A stretch of DNA of 64,000 bases, taken from assembly GCF_018847975.1 (NCBI RefSeq), contig NZ_CP072597.1, positions 4,317,001-4,381,000 on the forward strand, written 5' to 3'. How positions within the stretch are numbered: position 1 is the stretch's first letter; each line of letters starts with the position of its first letter. This document shows positions 41,054 to 49,791 of the stretch, one piece after another. The notes beneath the pieces were generated by a model. The model saw only the letters and a list, made by a program, of their open reading frames with translations, searched no databases and had not been told where the DNA came from. The DNA comes from Lysobacter sp. K5869. GTDB taxonomy: Bacteria > Pseudomonadota > Gammaproteobacteria > Xanthomonadales > Xanthomonadaceae. A program made the position numbers and the translations under genes.

Positions 41054-43447
41054 TCAATGCGCCACCTCGCGCGCGTCCAGCGCCTTCCATTCCTGCCCCG
41101 GCGCGGCCATGCGCAGGCTCAGACTCATGCCGCCCTCGCGCTGGTACCAGTCCAGGCGCAGGCGATGCCAGCCCGCGCGCAGCGGCACCGCGGCCTCGAG
41201 GGTGCGGTCGTAGGTGTCGTTGCGGATCGCGCGCTCGCCGTCGATGGACAGCGCCGAGCGGTCGTCGCCCTGCAGCGCGAAGCGGTAGACGCCGTCGGCC
41301 GGCGCGCGCACGTAGCCTTCGAAGCGCACGCCGTAGCGGCTGCGGCGGCCGAAGCGGGCCAAGTCCAGCGAGTCGGCCGCGCCCTGCGCCGCCGGCGTCT
41401 TGGCGGCGGCGAATTCGTCGAGATTGGCGAACAGACCTTCGTACACGCGGTAATCCCATCCGGCGGAAGTGCGCTGCGGCGGCTTGATCGCCGGCAGATA
41501 ACTGCGATAACGCAGAACGGCGGCCTGCACCCCACTGCGGCGGCCGTCGGCGAGCACGGTGACCGTGCGCAGCTGCACCGGCTTGTCGAGTTCCAGGACG
41601 ACCTCGATCGGCGCGGCATAGGTCGCGGCGCCCTCGCCCGGGTCGCTGCCATCGAGTGTGTAGCGGATCGTCGCGCCGGGCACGGCCGGGGTCAGCGTCA
41701 CCGTGTGGCGGTGCCGGCGCGCGTCGCCCTGCTGCACGATCAGCGCGTCGTCCAGCCCTTGCGGCGCGGGAATGCGGTAGCCGATCGCGTCTTGGTCGAG
41801 CTGGGCGAACTGTCCGCCCAGGCGGCGCTGGAAGTCCGGCCAGGCGCGCTGCGCCTGCGGCGTCCACGCCACTTCGGCCAGCGCCAGCAAGCGCGGGAAC
41901 ACCATGTACTCGACCATCGCCGGGGTCTTGAGGTGCTCGGTCCAGACATTGCCCTGCACGCCGAGCACATGCCGCGCCTGCGCCGCGTTCAACGCCGCCG
42001 GCACCGGGTCGTAGGCGTAGACCTTGTCCAGGCTCAGTTCGCCGCCGAGGTTCCACTGTTCTTGCTCGGCCGGGCCTTGGCCGTAGTCGAAATAGCAGCA
42101 CTGGGTCGGGGTCATGATCACGTCGTGGCCCTGCTGCGCGGCGGCGATGCCGCCGGCTTCGCCGCGCCACGACATCACCGTCGCGTCCGGCGCCAGCCCG
42201 CCTTCGAGGATCTCGTCCCAGCCGATGATGCGCTTGCCGCGCGAGTGCAGGAACTTCTCCATCCGCCGGATGAAGTAGCTCTGCAGCTCGTGTTCGTCCT
42301 TCAAGCCTTCGCGGCGCATCACCGCCTGCGCCTCGGCGCTGGCCTTCCAGCGCGGCTTCGGCGCTTCGTCGCCGCCGATGTGCACGTACGGCGCGGGGAA
42401 CAGCGCGACCACTTCGTCGAGCACGTTCTCCAGGAACTTGAAGGTTTCTTCCTTCGGGCAATAGATGTCGTCGTACACGCCCCAATTGGTGCCGACCTCG
42501 AACGGGCCCGGCGTGCAGGCCAGTTCGGGGTACGCGGCCAGCGCGGCCAGCGAATGCCCCGGCATCTCGATTTCCGGGATCACGGTGATGTGGCGAGCGC
42601 GCGCGTACGCGACGATCTCGCGCACCTGATCCTGCGTGTAGAAACCGCCGTAGGGCGTGCCGTCGCCGACGTACGGGTCGATGTTGCGCCCGACCACGGT
42701 TTCCTTGCGCTGCGAACCGACACGGGTGAGCTTGGGATAGCGCTTGATCTCGATGCGCCAGCCCTGGTCCTCGGTCAGGTGCCAGTGGAAGGTGTTGAGC
42801 TTGTAGCGCGCCATCTGGTCGAGATAGCGCTTGATGAAATCGAGCGGGAACAGATGCCGGCCGACGTCCAGGTGCATGCCGCGATAGGCGAAGCGCGGCG
42901 CGTCGTCGATCGCGGTCGCGCCCACCCGCAGCGGCGGCGCGACGCGTGCGGCCGGCAGCAGTTGGCGCAGGGTCTGATAGCCGTAGAACAAACCGGCCGG
43001 CGGACCGGCGAGGCGGATGCCGCGCGCGGTGACTTCCAGGCGATAACGCTCGTTGGCGCCGGCTTCGTTCTTGCTCGCCGCCGGTTCGGCGACGAACTGC
43101 ACGTAATGCGAGGGCTCGACCTCGCCCTTGCCCGGCTTCGGCGCGCCGCTGCGCAGCGCGAGCGTCAAACCTTGGCGGCTCGCGAGTTCCTCGCGCAGCA
43201 GTTGGGCGACGGCGCGCGCTTCGGCGTTGTTGGCGTAGATCGTGGTGCCGCCGTCGAGCGCGAACGCGCCCTCGCCCGGCTGCACGCGCGCGGGCAACGG
43301 CACGAGTTCGGGCGCGAGCGCGGCGGCCGGCGCCGCGGCGCGTTCGCCGGCGTTCGCGGCCGGGGCGAGGCCGATGGCCGCGCCGACCAAGCCGAACAGC
43401 GCCAACGGCAGGCGCGCGCGGGTCATTTTCGCCAGGGTGCGTTTCAT
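41054..43447 (-). CDS. GH20 beta-N-acetylhexosaminidase
   Basis: 797 aa exported exo-hexosaminidase that removes terminal GlcNAc (or GalNAc) by substrate-assisted catalysis. Signal peptide ARLPLALFGLVGAAIGLAPA; GH20b domain about 45-180; TIM barrel about 185-530 with the catalytic pair D360-E361 in VHIGGDEAPKPRW. A chitobiase-type C-terminal domain (about 590-655, TVTLTPAVPGATIRYTLDGS) and a PA14-like domain (about 665-790, FEGYVRAPADGVYRFALQGD) follow. The PA14 part may bind carbohydrate. ATG 43447 is the only start with a signal peptide. It lies 116 bp after the GH92 gene, probably in one operon with it. Confidence 0.95.
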   Translation of the reverse strand: MKRTLAKMTRARLPLALFGLVGAAIGLAPAANAGERAAAPAAALAPELVPLPARVQPGEGAFALDGGTTIYANNAEARAVAQLLREELASRQGLTLALRSGAPKPGKGEVEPSHYVQFVAEPAASKNEAGANERYRLEVTARGIRLAGPPAGLFYGYQTLRQLLPAARVAPPLRVGATAIDDAPRFAYRGMHLDVGRHLFPLDFIKRYLDQMARYKLNTFHWHLTEDQGWRIEIKRYPKLTRVGSQRKETVVGRNIDPYVGDGTPYGGFYTQDQVREIVAYARARHITVIPEIEMPGHSLAALAAYPELACTPGPFEVGTNWGVYDDIYCPKEETFKFLENVLDEVVALFPAPYVHIGGDEAPKPRWKASAEAQAVMRREGLKDEHELQSYFIRRMEKFLHSRGKRIIGWDEILEGGLAPDATVMSWRGEAGGIAAAQQGHDVIMTPTQCCYFDYGQGPAEQEQWNLGGELSLDKVYAYDPVPAALNAAQARHVLGVQGNVWTEHLKTPAMVEYMVFPRLLALAEVAWTPQAQRAWPDFQRRLGGQFAQLDQDAIGYRIPAPQGLDDALIVQQGDARRHRHTVTLTPAVPGATIRYTLDGSDPGEGAATYAAPIEVVLELDKPVQLRTVTVLADGRRSGVQAAVLRYRSYLPAIKPPQRTSAGWDYRVYEGLFANLDEFAAAKTPAAQGAADSLDLARFGRRSRYGVRFEGYVRAPADGVYRFALQGDDRSALSIDGERAIRNDTYDRTLEAAVPLRAGWHRLRLDWYQREGGMSLSLRMAAPGQEWKALDAREVAH

Positions 43448-43491
43448 CGGGCGGTCTCCGGCAGCAACGGTGCGGCGGTGTCGCGATCAAG

Positions 43492-43520
43492 CCCTGGATC
43501 CGCGCTTTCGCGGGGACGAC
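43492..43520. repeat. Degenerate hairpin repeat between GH20 and GH92 genes
   Basis: CCCTGGATCCGCGCTTTCGC followed by GGGGACGAC, with stem CCGCG / CGCGG around CTTT. It is a degenerate relative of the copy at 30156-30184 and of the hairpin units in the palindrome at 12738-13537. Confidence 0.55.
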
Positions 43521-43563
43521 GGTCGGTGGCGATGTCGGCGGCCCAGGGTGTCATCGGCTCATC

Positions 43564-46038
43564 TCACTTCGGCGCCGCGCACGCGGACGCCGGCAGCGCC
43601 GAGGCTTGCGTGCCCCACCCGCCCGTCGCCGGCTGCTTGCCGAGCTCGAAGCGCAAGGTTCCGCCGTTGCGCAGCGCGTTCCAATCCAGCCACACCTTGT
43701 CCTGCGGCTTGCCGTCGAAGGTCGCGCTTTGCACGTACTGGACGCCGCGCCCGTCCGCGCCCGGCGCTTCGATGCGCAGCGTCTTGCCGTTGCCCAAATC
43801 CATCTCGACTTTCTCGAAACGCGGCGCGTGCAGCAGCAGTTCGCCGGTACCCGGCACCGCCGGATACAGGCCGACCGCGCTGAACAGATACCAGGCCGAC
43901 ATCGTGCCCAGATCGTCGTTGCCGGTGACGCCGTTGGGCGCGTTGGTGAACAGCGTCTGCGCCGCGCGCAGCACGGTCGCGGTCTTCCACGGCTGGCCGA
44001 TCAGCGTATACATCCACGGGCTGTGCAGATCGGGTTCGTTGTTCGGGTTGTAGCGGTATTGGTTGTAGTAGCTGTACGGCCCGACCACCCACTGCTTGCG
44101 CGCGGCGCCATTCGGATCGGCCAGCAGCGCGTCGTAAGCGAAGAACGCGTCCAGGCGCTTGCCGGCCTGTTCCGCGCCGCCCATCGCCGCGACCACGCCG
44201 GGCACGTCCTGCTGGGTCAGCCACTGGTACTGCCACGCGGTGCCTTCGTGGAAGCCGTGGTGCGAGCGCGGGCTGTAGCTGCCGTCGGTTTCCGAGTAGA
44301 ACGCGCCGCCGTCCAGGCGCGGACGCGGGAAGCCGCGGAAGCCCAGTTCCGGATCGGCCGCGTCCTTGTCCCACACGCGGGTCCAGTTGCGGCCGCGTTC
44401 GCGCAGCGTCGCCGCGTCGTCGCTCTTGCCCAGCGCCTGCGCCATCTGCGACAGCGCGCAATCGCCGAGCGCGTACTCCAGCGTGGACGAGCCGCCGTGA
44501 TGCGGATCCACGTCCATGCTCTTGGCCGGGAAGCCGCGGTCGTATTGGACGAAGCCGTTCTTGAGGTAGCTCGGATTGCCGGCGCGGCCCTGGCTGCGCA
44601 CCAGCGCCGGCGGCACGCCGTACGCGTTCTCGCGCAGCGCCGCGTAAGCCTGCTGCTCGCGGCCGTCGAGCGCGCCGAAGCGCCACAGGTCGACCATGAA
44701 GGGGGTGACCGGATCGCCGGTCATCACGTTGCTGTCGAAGTTGGCGTAGCCCCAGCGCGGCAGCCAGCCGTTCTGCTCGTGGATCTTCAGCAGCGACTGG
44801 CCGATGTCGCGCGCGCGCTGCGGCCGCAGCATCGCCAGCAGCTGGTTCTGCGAGCGATAGGTGTCCCACAGCGAGAAATACTCGTAATAGGTCCAGCCTT
44901 CGGCCTTATGGATCTCGGTGTCGTAGCCGCGGTAACGGCCGTCGCTGTCGCTGCCGGTCAAGGGCTGCAGCAGCGAGTGGTACAGCGCGGTGTAGAACAC
45001 GGTGCGGTCGTCGCCGCTGCCGCCGCTCACCCGCACCGAATCGAGTTCCTTGCGCCACGCGTCCTGCGACTGCTTGCGCATCGCCTCGAACGCCAGCGGC
45101 TTGCCGCCGCGCGCGCCCTCGTCGCGCAGGTTGCGGCGCGCGCCTTCGATGTCCACGTGCGAGATCGCGCTGACCGCGGTCACCGCGCGCTGCTTATCGG
45201 TGTCGAAGGTGAACCATGCGCCGTGCGGGCGGGTGTCGCCCTGCATGCTCGAGTTGCCGCCGGGGTGCCCGCCGGTTTCGTCCCAGGTGCCGTGGCTGGC
45301 GAAGGGACGGTCGAATTCCATGCGGAACCAGGTCGTGTACTGCTGGCCGCCGCAGAAGCTCTTGGTGGTGATGCGGCCTTCGACCGCGCGGTCGCCGACG
45401 ACCTCGACGGTGCTGCCGACCACCAGATGGCGCTCGTTGGCCTGCCCGGTGTTGACCAGGATCGTGCCCTGCTTGGCGCCGGCCGGGAAGGTGTAGCGCT
45501 CGGCCGCCGCGCGCGTCAGCGCGGTCGCCTCGGCCTCGATCGGGCCGGCGGCTTCGCCGGTCAAACGCACTTTGTAATAGCCGGCCTCGCCGACCTCGCC
45601 GTCGTGGCTGTAGGCCGAGCCGTAGACCTTGTGATCGAAAGACTTGGGTTCCTTGGTGTCGAAGCGCTTGCCCGGACCGATCTCGCCCGTGGTCGGCAGC
45701 ACCGACAACTGCCCGCCCTGCTCCCAGCAACCGGCGCCGGACAGGAACGAGTGGCCGAAGCCGCGGATCTTGGGATCGTCGTAGCGCCAGCCGGTGTAGT
45801 GCTCGCCGATCGGGCTGACCTGGATCAGGCCGAACGGCGCCGACGCGCCCGGGAAGGTGTTGCCGTCGTCCTTGCTGCCGATGAAGGTGTTGACCTCGCG
45901 CGCCGGATCCTTCGCCGGCGCGGCCGCGCCGGCGGCGCCCGCGATCAAGGTCAGGCACACCGCCGCGGCCAAGGGCCGCAGCGCCGCTGCCGCCGTGAGT
46001 ACCGAAGTGCGCGTGCGCCGAACCGTTGTGCGAGCCAT
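43564..46038 (-). CDS. GH92 alpha-mannosidase
   Basis: 824 aa exported, calcium-dependent exo-alpha-mannosidase. The signal peptide (LRPLAAAVCLTLIAGAAGAA) follows ATG 46038, with GAGGGA upstream; a TTG at 46056 is possible but less likely. Family hallmarks are VNTFIGSKDDGNTFPGASAP at the mature N-terminus, FGHSFLSGAGCWEQGG, FYTALYHSLLQPL, ALGDCALSQMAQALG and the C-terminal block GNDDLGTMSAWYLFSAVGLY. GH92 enzymes trim alpha-1,2, 1,3 or 1,6 mannoses of high-mannose glycans. It lies 69 bp after receptor 2, so receptor, GH92 and GH20 genes probably form one operon. Confidence 0.95.
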   Translation of the reverse strand: MARTTVRRTRTSVLTAAAALRPLAAAVCLTLIAGAAGAAAPAKDPAREVNTFIGSKDDGNTFPGASAPFGLIQVSPIGEHYTGWRYDDPKIRGFGHSFLSGAGCWEQGGQLSVLPTTGEIGPGKRFDTKEPKSFDHKVYGSAYSHDGEVGEAGYYKVRLTGEAAGPIEAEATALTRAAAERYTFPAGAKQGTILVNTGQANERHLVVGSTVEVVGDRAVEGRITTKSFCGGQQYTTWFRMEFDRPFASHGTWDETGGHPGGNSSMQGDTRPHGAWFTFDTDKQRAVTAVSAISHVDIEGARRNLRDEGARGGKPLAFEAMRKQSQDAWRKELDSVRVSGGSGDDRTVFYTALYHSLLQPLTGSDSDGRYRGYDTEIHKAEGWTYYEYFSLWDTYRSQNQLLAMLRPQRARDIGQSLLKIHEQNGWLPRWGYANFDSNVMTGDPVTPFMVDLWRFGALDGREQQAYAALRENAYGVPPALVRSQGRAGNPSYLKNGFVQYDRGFPAKSMDVDPHHGGSSTLEYALGDCALSQMAQALGKSDDAATLRERGRNWTRVWDKDAADPELGFRGFPRPRLDGGAFYSETDGSYSPRSHHGFHEGTAWQYQWLTQQDVPGVVAAMGGAEQAGKRLDAFFAYDALLADPNGAARKQWVVGPYSYYNQYRYNPNNEPDLHSPWMYTLIGQPWKTATVLRAAQTLFTNAPNGVTGNDDLGTMSAWYLFSAVGLYPAVPGTGELLLHAPRFEKVEMDLGNGKTLRIEAPGADGRGVQYVQSATFDGKPQDKVWLDWNALRNGGTLRFELGKQPATGGWGTQASALPASACAAPK

Positions 46039-46107
46039 CGTTGGTCTATCCCTCAAAGGTGGTGATGAAGCCGCGGCGGCGGACGCGCCGCCGCGGCCGG
46101 GCTTGGC

Positions 46108-49032
46108 TTACTTCAGATCCAGCACGTACTCCACCGCGATCTCGCGGCCGACCGGGCTGAAGATGCGGTCGGCGATGAAGGCGAAGTCGCGCTTGTACGG
46201 ATCCTTGTCTTCGTTGACCTCGTCGAACAGGTTGCTGACGTAGACGTTGACCCGGGCGTTGTCGGTGATGCGGTACCCGGCGCTGACGTTCCAGGTGATC
46301 GCAGGACCCACGCGGCCCCAGTACTTCTCGGTCTTCTGGCCGAAGGTCGGGCTGGCCGGATCGGTGTCCACGCAGTTGTCCGAGCTCGGCGCATAACCGT
46401 CGGCGAAACCGCGGCAGCCGCGGAAACGCACGCTCGGCACGCTGCCGACGCGGTCGGCGTAGACGGTCGCGGTCCAGCGGTCCTTCTGCCAGTTCACGCT
46501 GCCGCGGAACTTGCTGCGCGGCTCGTCGGTGCGCTTGTCCTGCATCTGCTCGCTGCTGTCGGTGCGGGTCTCGAGCTTGAGCAGGTTGGTGTAGTTCAGA
46601 CCGAGGCTGAAATCGCCCCAGCGCGCGGTGCTGAAGCGGTACTTCAGCGACGCGTCCACGCCCTGCACGTTGCGCGCGGCGCGGTTGATCGGGCCGGTGC
46701 GGATGTCGGTGACCGGGCCGAGCAGCGGGCCGGCGCCGTCCGGATCGGGACCGCGGGTGACGCGGCCGATCTGCAGGCGGCAACGGTCGGCGCTGGGCGC
46801 GCCCACGCGCGGCTCGCCGGTCGGGGTCTTGCCGGTCAGGCAGTAGGCTTCGTCGAGCAGCACGTCGTTGGCGCCGATGTCGTCGATCTCGTCTTCCAGC
46901 TCGATCCGCCAGTAGTCGGTCGACACCGACAAACCGTCGGCGATGTCCCAGACGAAGCCGGCGGTCCACGACTTGCCGGTTTCGTACTTCAGGTCCGGCG
47001 TGCCTTCGCGGGCGATGTTGGCGTCTTCGACCTTGTAGCCGGCGTCCCAGGTGCAATTGCCCTGCTGTCCTGCGCGCAGGCAGCCCAGGTAATCGGTCTG
47101 GTCGGCCACCGAGGTGCTCGGGGTCGCGTAGACGAAGTGCATGTCCGGCGCGCGGAAGCTGGTGGCGTAGGTGCCGCGCAGCAGCAGGTTGGAGAACGGA
47201 CGCCACTCCAAACCGGCGTTGTAGGTGGTGGCGGCGTCGCCGGACACCGCGTCGTACTTGTCGTAGCGCGCGGCCAGCGACGCGGTCAGGGTGCGGTGCA
47301 GCGGGATCTTGAACTCGACGCCGGCGGCGTAGTGGTTGCGGGTGCCTTCGCCGCGGTCGAGGTTGGCGGTCTGGTCGTACAGCGGCGCGTCGCCCATCGT
47401 GTTCGGGTCGGGCGCCAGGCGATAGCCCTGCTTGGCCGCTTCCAGCTGGCCGGCGAAACCGATCGGGCCGGCCCAGCCCTCGAACAGATCGCCGCTGACG
47501 ATGAAGTTGGCCGAGGTCAGCCACGACTCGGCGCGGTTCTTGCCGCGGGTGCTGATCGAGGCGTAGTCCTGCGGCGAGATCGGGTTCCAGAACCGGCTCT
47601 GGTCGAGGCGGTCGCGGTTCGCGCCGAGGAAGAAGCGGTCGGCTTCCGCGCGCAGGATCGCCGGGAATTTCTCGTCGACGCGGTACTCGGCGCGGCCGAC
47701 GCTGAAGTCCCAGTCGAAGCGCTGGCCGAACTTGCCGCTGAGGCCGACGGCGACGTCCCACGACAATTCGTCGGAATGGGTGTAGCCGCTTTCGGCGCCG
47801 CCGATTTCCTGCGGGGTGAAGCTCTTGACCAGATCCAGATCGGCGTTGAGGCCGACGTCGTGATACGCGCCGTTGGAGCTCCAGCCCGGCATGAAGGTCA
47901 TGTTGCTGCCGCGCGAGGACCACACGCCGACGCTGGCCCAGCCCTTCATGCCGTTGTCGAAGTCGTAGTTGCCGTACACGTAGCCGGAACGATCTTCGCT
48001 GCCGTTGCGCAGGGTCCAGTGCTGGAACACCGCGCTTTGCCCGCACTGCCAGCCGGTATTGGTGATCGCGCCGGTGTTGCGGTTGAAGGTGCGGCGGTTC
48101 TGCAGGAAGAACTCGCCGTTGTACTGATCGCAGGCGCCGGCCGGCGGCATCATGCGCTGGCCGGTGCCGGCGTTGAACATGCGGATGCCGACCGAGGGCA
48201 GGATGCCGACGGCGCGGTCTTGCGGGTTGAGCGACAGCGGCGGCGCGTCGAAGTCGGAGTCCATGAACTCGCGCTCGCCGGCCGGCAGCGCCTCGCGCTT
48301 GAAGTACTGCAGCGCGTAGGTGACGCTCCAGTTGTCGCCGCTGCGCCCGCCGGCCCAGGACAGGTCGAGGGCGTCGCGGCCGCCGCGGGTGGAGGTGCCG
48401 CCGCGGACCTTGATCTGGTCGCCCTGGTATTCCTTCTTCAAGATCACGTTGATCACGCCGGCGACCGCGTCGGAGCCGTAGATCGCCGAGGCGCCGCTGG
48501 CGAGCACTTCGATGCGCTCGACGATGGCGGTGGGAATGTTGTTGTAGTTGGCGAAGTTGCTCTTGCCCTGGTACGGCAGCGGGTAATCGACCACGCGGCG
48601 GCCGTTGATCAGCAGCAGGCTGCGGCCCGGGCCCATGTTGCGCAGGTTGAGCGGGCTGGCGTTGACGGTGTGCTGGCCCCAGGCGATGTCCGATTCCACC
48701 GTGCCCATCGCTTCGGTGAGCGTGGTGAGCGCGTCGTAGACGGTGTTGAAGCCTTCCTTCTCGATCTGCGCCGAGGTGATGGTGAACACCGGCGCCGGGC
48801 CTTCGATCTCGGCGCGCTTGATGCGCGAACCGGTGACGGTGACCTTGTCGATCTCGGTGGGCTTGCGGCCGCCGGTTTCGGCGGCGGCGGTCTCGGCGGC
48901 GGCGGGCGCGGCCTGGTCGGCGGCGGCGCCGTCGGGCGATTGCGCGGCTTGCGCCTGCGCGGCGACCGGCGCGCACAGGACCGACAACAGGGCGCAGGTC
49001 AGTGCGCTGCGCCTGAGGGTGGAATGGTTCAT
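46108..49032 (-). CDS. TonB-dependent receptor 2 of the N-glycan locus
   Basis: 974 aa outer-membrane transporter. I start at ATG 49032, which gives a clean signal peptide (LTCALLSVLCAPVAAQAQA) and has GGGGAG upstream; an ATG at 49050 and a TTG at 49065 are alternatives. TonB-box region [17 protein letters not shown] (62-78); plug with LLLINGRRVVDYPLPYQGKS and [20 protein letters not shown]; beta-barrel to the C-terminus. It is clearly a paralogue of receptor 1 (near-identical plug motifs). An Ala/Pro-rich stretch sits before the TonB box. First gene of the receptor-GH92-GH20 operon; two operator-like sites lie upstream. Confidence 0.92.
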   Translation of the reverse strand: MNHSTLRRSALTCALLSVLCAPVAAQAQAAQSPDGAAADQAAPAAAETAAAETGGRKPTEIDKVTVTGSRIKRAEIEGPAPVFTITSAQIEKEGFNTVYDALTTLTEAMGTVESDIAWGQHTVNASPLNLRNMGPGRSLLLINGRRVVDYPLPYQGKSNFANYNNIPTAIVERIEVLASGASAIYGSDAVAGVINVILKKEYQGDQIKVRGGTSTRGGRDALDLSWAGGRSGDNWSVTYALQYFKREALPAGEREFMDSDFDAPPLSLNPQDRAVGILPSVGIRMFNAGTGQRMMPPAGACDQYNGEFFLQNRRTFNRNTGAITNTGWQCGQSAVFQHWTLRNGSEDRSGYVYGNYDFDNGMKGWASVGVWSSRGSNMTFMPGWSSNGAYHDVGLNADLDLVKSFTPQEIGGAESGYTHSDELSWDVAVGLSGKFGQRFDWDFSVGRAEYRVDEKFPAILRAEADRFFLGANRDRLDQSRFWNPISPQDYASISTRGKNRAESWLTSANFIVSGDLFEGWAGPIGFAGQLEAAKQGYRLAPDPNTMGDAPLYDQTANLDRGEGTRNHYAAGVEFKIPLHRTLTASLAARYDKYDAVSGDAATTYNAGLEWRPFSNLLLRGTYATSFRAPDMHFVYATPSTSVADQTDYLGCLRAGQQGNCTWDAGYKVEDANIAREGTPDLKYETGKSWTAGFVWDIADGLSVSTDYWRIELEDEIDDIGANDVLLDEAYCLTGKTPTGEPRVGAPSADRCRLQIGRVTRGPDPDGAGPLLGPVTDIRTGPINRAARNVQGVDASLKYRFSTARWGDFSLGLNYTNLLKLETRTDSSEQMQDKRTDEPRSKFRGSVNWQKDRWTATVYADRVGSVPSVRFRGCRGFADGYAPSSDNCVDTDPASPTFGQKTEKYWGRVGPAITWNVSAGYRITDNARVNVYVSNLFDEVNEDKDPYKRDFAFIADRIFSPVGREIAVEYVLDLK

Positions 49033-49106
49033 CGTGGCGGTGCTCCCCATGTAAGTGGACTGCAAAGAACGACCCGTCCCTGGTCCGGAATCTCGCGCTG
49101 GCGCTT

Positions 49107-49122
49107 TTCTATCGATCTAAGA
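49107..49122 (-). promoter_or_regulatory. Second, weaker operator-like site upstream of receptor 2
   Basis: TTCTATCGATCTAAGA shares ATCGATCTAA with the main operator. Its central CG is 67 bp from that of the stronger site, so two dimers could bind and loop, or this may be a half-conserved relic. Confidence 0.45.
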
Positions 49123-49173
49123 CCACGGCCCGGGAGGCCCCGACGGAACCTCCCGGTCTATCCAATCCCCACA

Positions 49174-49189
49174 TTGGATCGATCTAAAT
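49174..49189 (-). promoter_or_regulatory. LacI-type operator upstream of receptor 2
   Basis: TTGGATCGATCTAAAT, identical over 16 bases to the site upstream of receptor 1. The core TGGATCGATCTA is near-palindromic around CG. It lies 142 bp before the receptor ATG. Confidence 0.7.
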
Positions 49190-49475
49190 TAAGCACGACC
49201 TCGCCGCCGGTTGCATGACGCGGCGCAGCAACATCGCTGTGCTAGCCCCGCTCGCGGCGAGGTTCCGGCGATGTGCCGAAGCTAAGTGTTTGTTTTGCCG
49301 AGGCTGGCGCGGCGGGCGCTGGCCGAGCACCGGCCTTCGACCGAACGCCGGCGTTTCGCGCTGCAACGTCCGTCGCGCGGCGGACGCGAAAAGGCGGCCG
49401 GGTCCGCCGCTTTCGTTTCGGGCCGTCGGCCGCTCGCCGCGATGGCGGCGCCCTGCCCCGGCCGACGGACGCGAC

Positions 49476-49787
49476 TCAGAACGCCGCGGGCTCGCCGTCG
49501 TCGTCGAGGTAGCGCGCCCCGCCGAGCAACGCCGGCAGCGCGCGCAGGTCGGCGCGCACCCTCTCGGTCAGCGGCGTCATGCAGGCCAGCCGCACGCGGT
49601 CCGGCCCGAACATCAGCTGCACCTCGTCCCAGCCCTCCGGCGGACGATCGGGCGCGCACAGCCAGATCTCGAACGCGCCCACGCGGTGGTGGAAGCTCGG
49701 CAAGGCCGTCGCCGCCTCGACCAGTTGCGCGCGCCGGCGCCGATAGTCGTTCGGATCGTCGGGCACGGCGTCGTATTCGTAGCCCAT
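49476..49787 (-). CDS. Small protein of unknown function downstream of cutC
   Basis: 103 aa, no signal peptide. Sequence features include acidic ends (YEYDAVPDDPNDYRRRRAQL; YLDDDGEPAAF) and a beta-rich middle (VGAFEIWLCAPDRPPEGWDE, VQLMFGPDRVRLACMTPL). The ATG at 49787 is 4 bp after the cutC stop, so the pair is almost surely cotranscribed. Codon use matches its neighbours, which supports a real gene. I do not recognise a family. Confidence 0.7.
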   Translation of the reverse strand: MGYEYDAVPDDPNDYRRRRAQLVEAATALPSFHHRVGAFEIWLCAPDRPPEGWDEVQLMFGPDRVRLACMTPLTERVRADLRALPALLGGARYLDDDGEPAAF

Positions 49788-49791
49788 CCGC

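Larger units (their letters stand above)
49033..49475. other. Regulatory region upstream of receptor 2
   Basis: 443 bp without a credible gene. It carries two operator-like sites (49107-49122 and 49174-49189) and, between them, a hairpin with stem CGGGAGG / CCTCCCG (49131-49155). The part nearest 49475 is GC-rich and featureless. Short frames here look spurious. Confidence 0.55.

Noticed and set aside
49184..49475. Short frames upstream of receptor 2 on both strands
   Set aside because: No ribosome-binding sites and no similarity to known proteins; they overlap the operator region.
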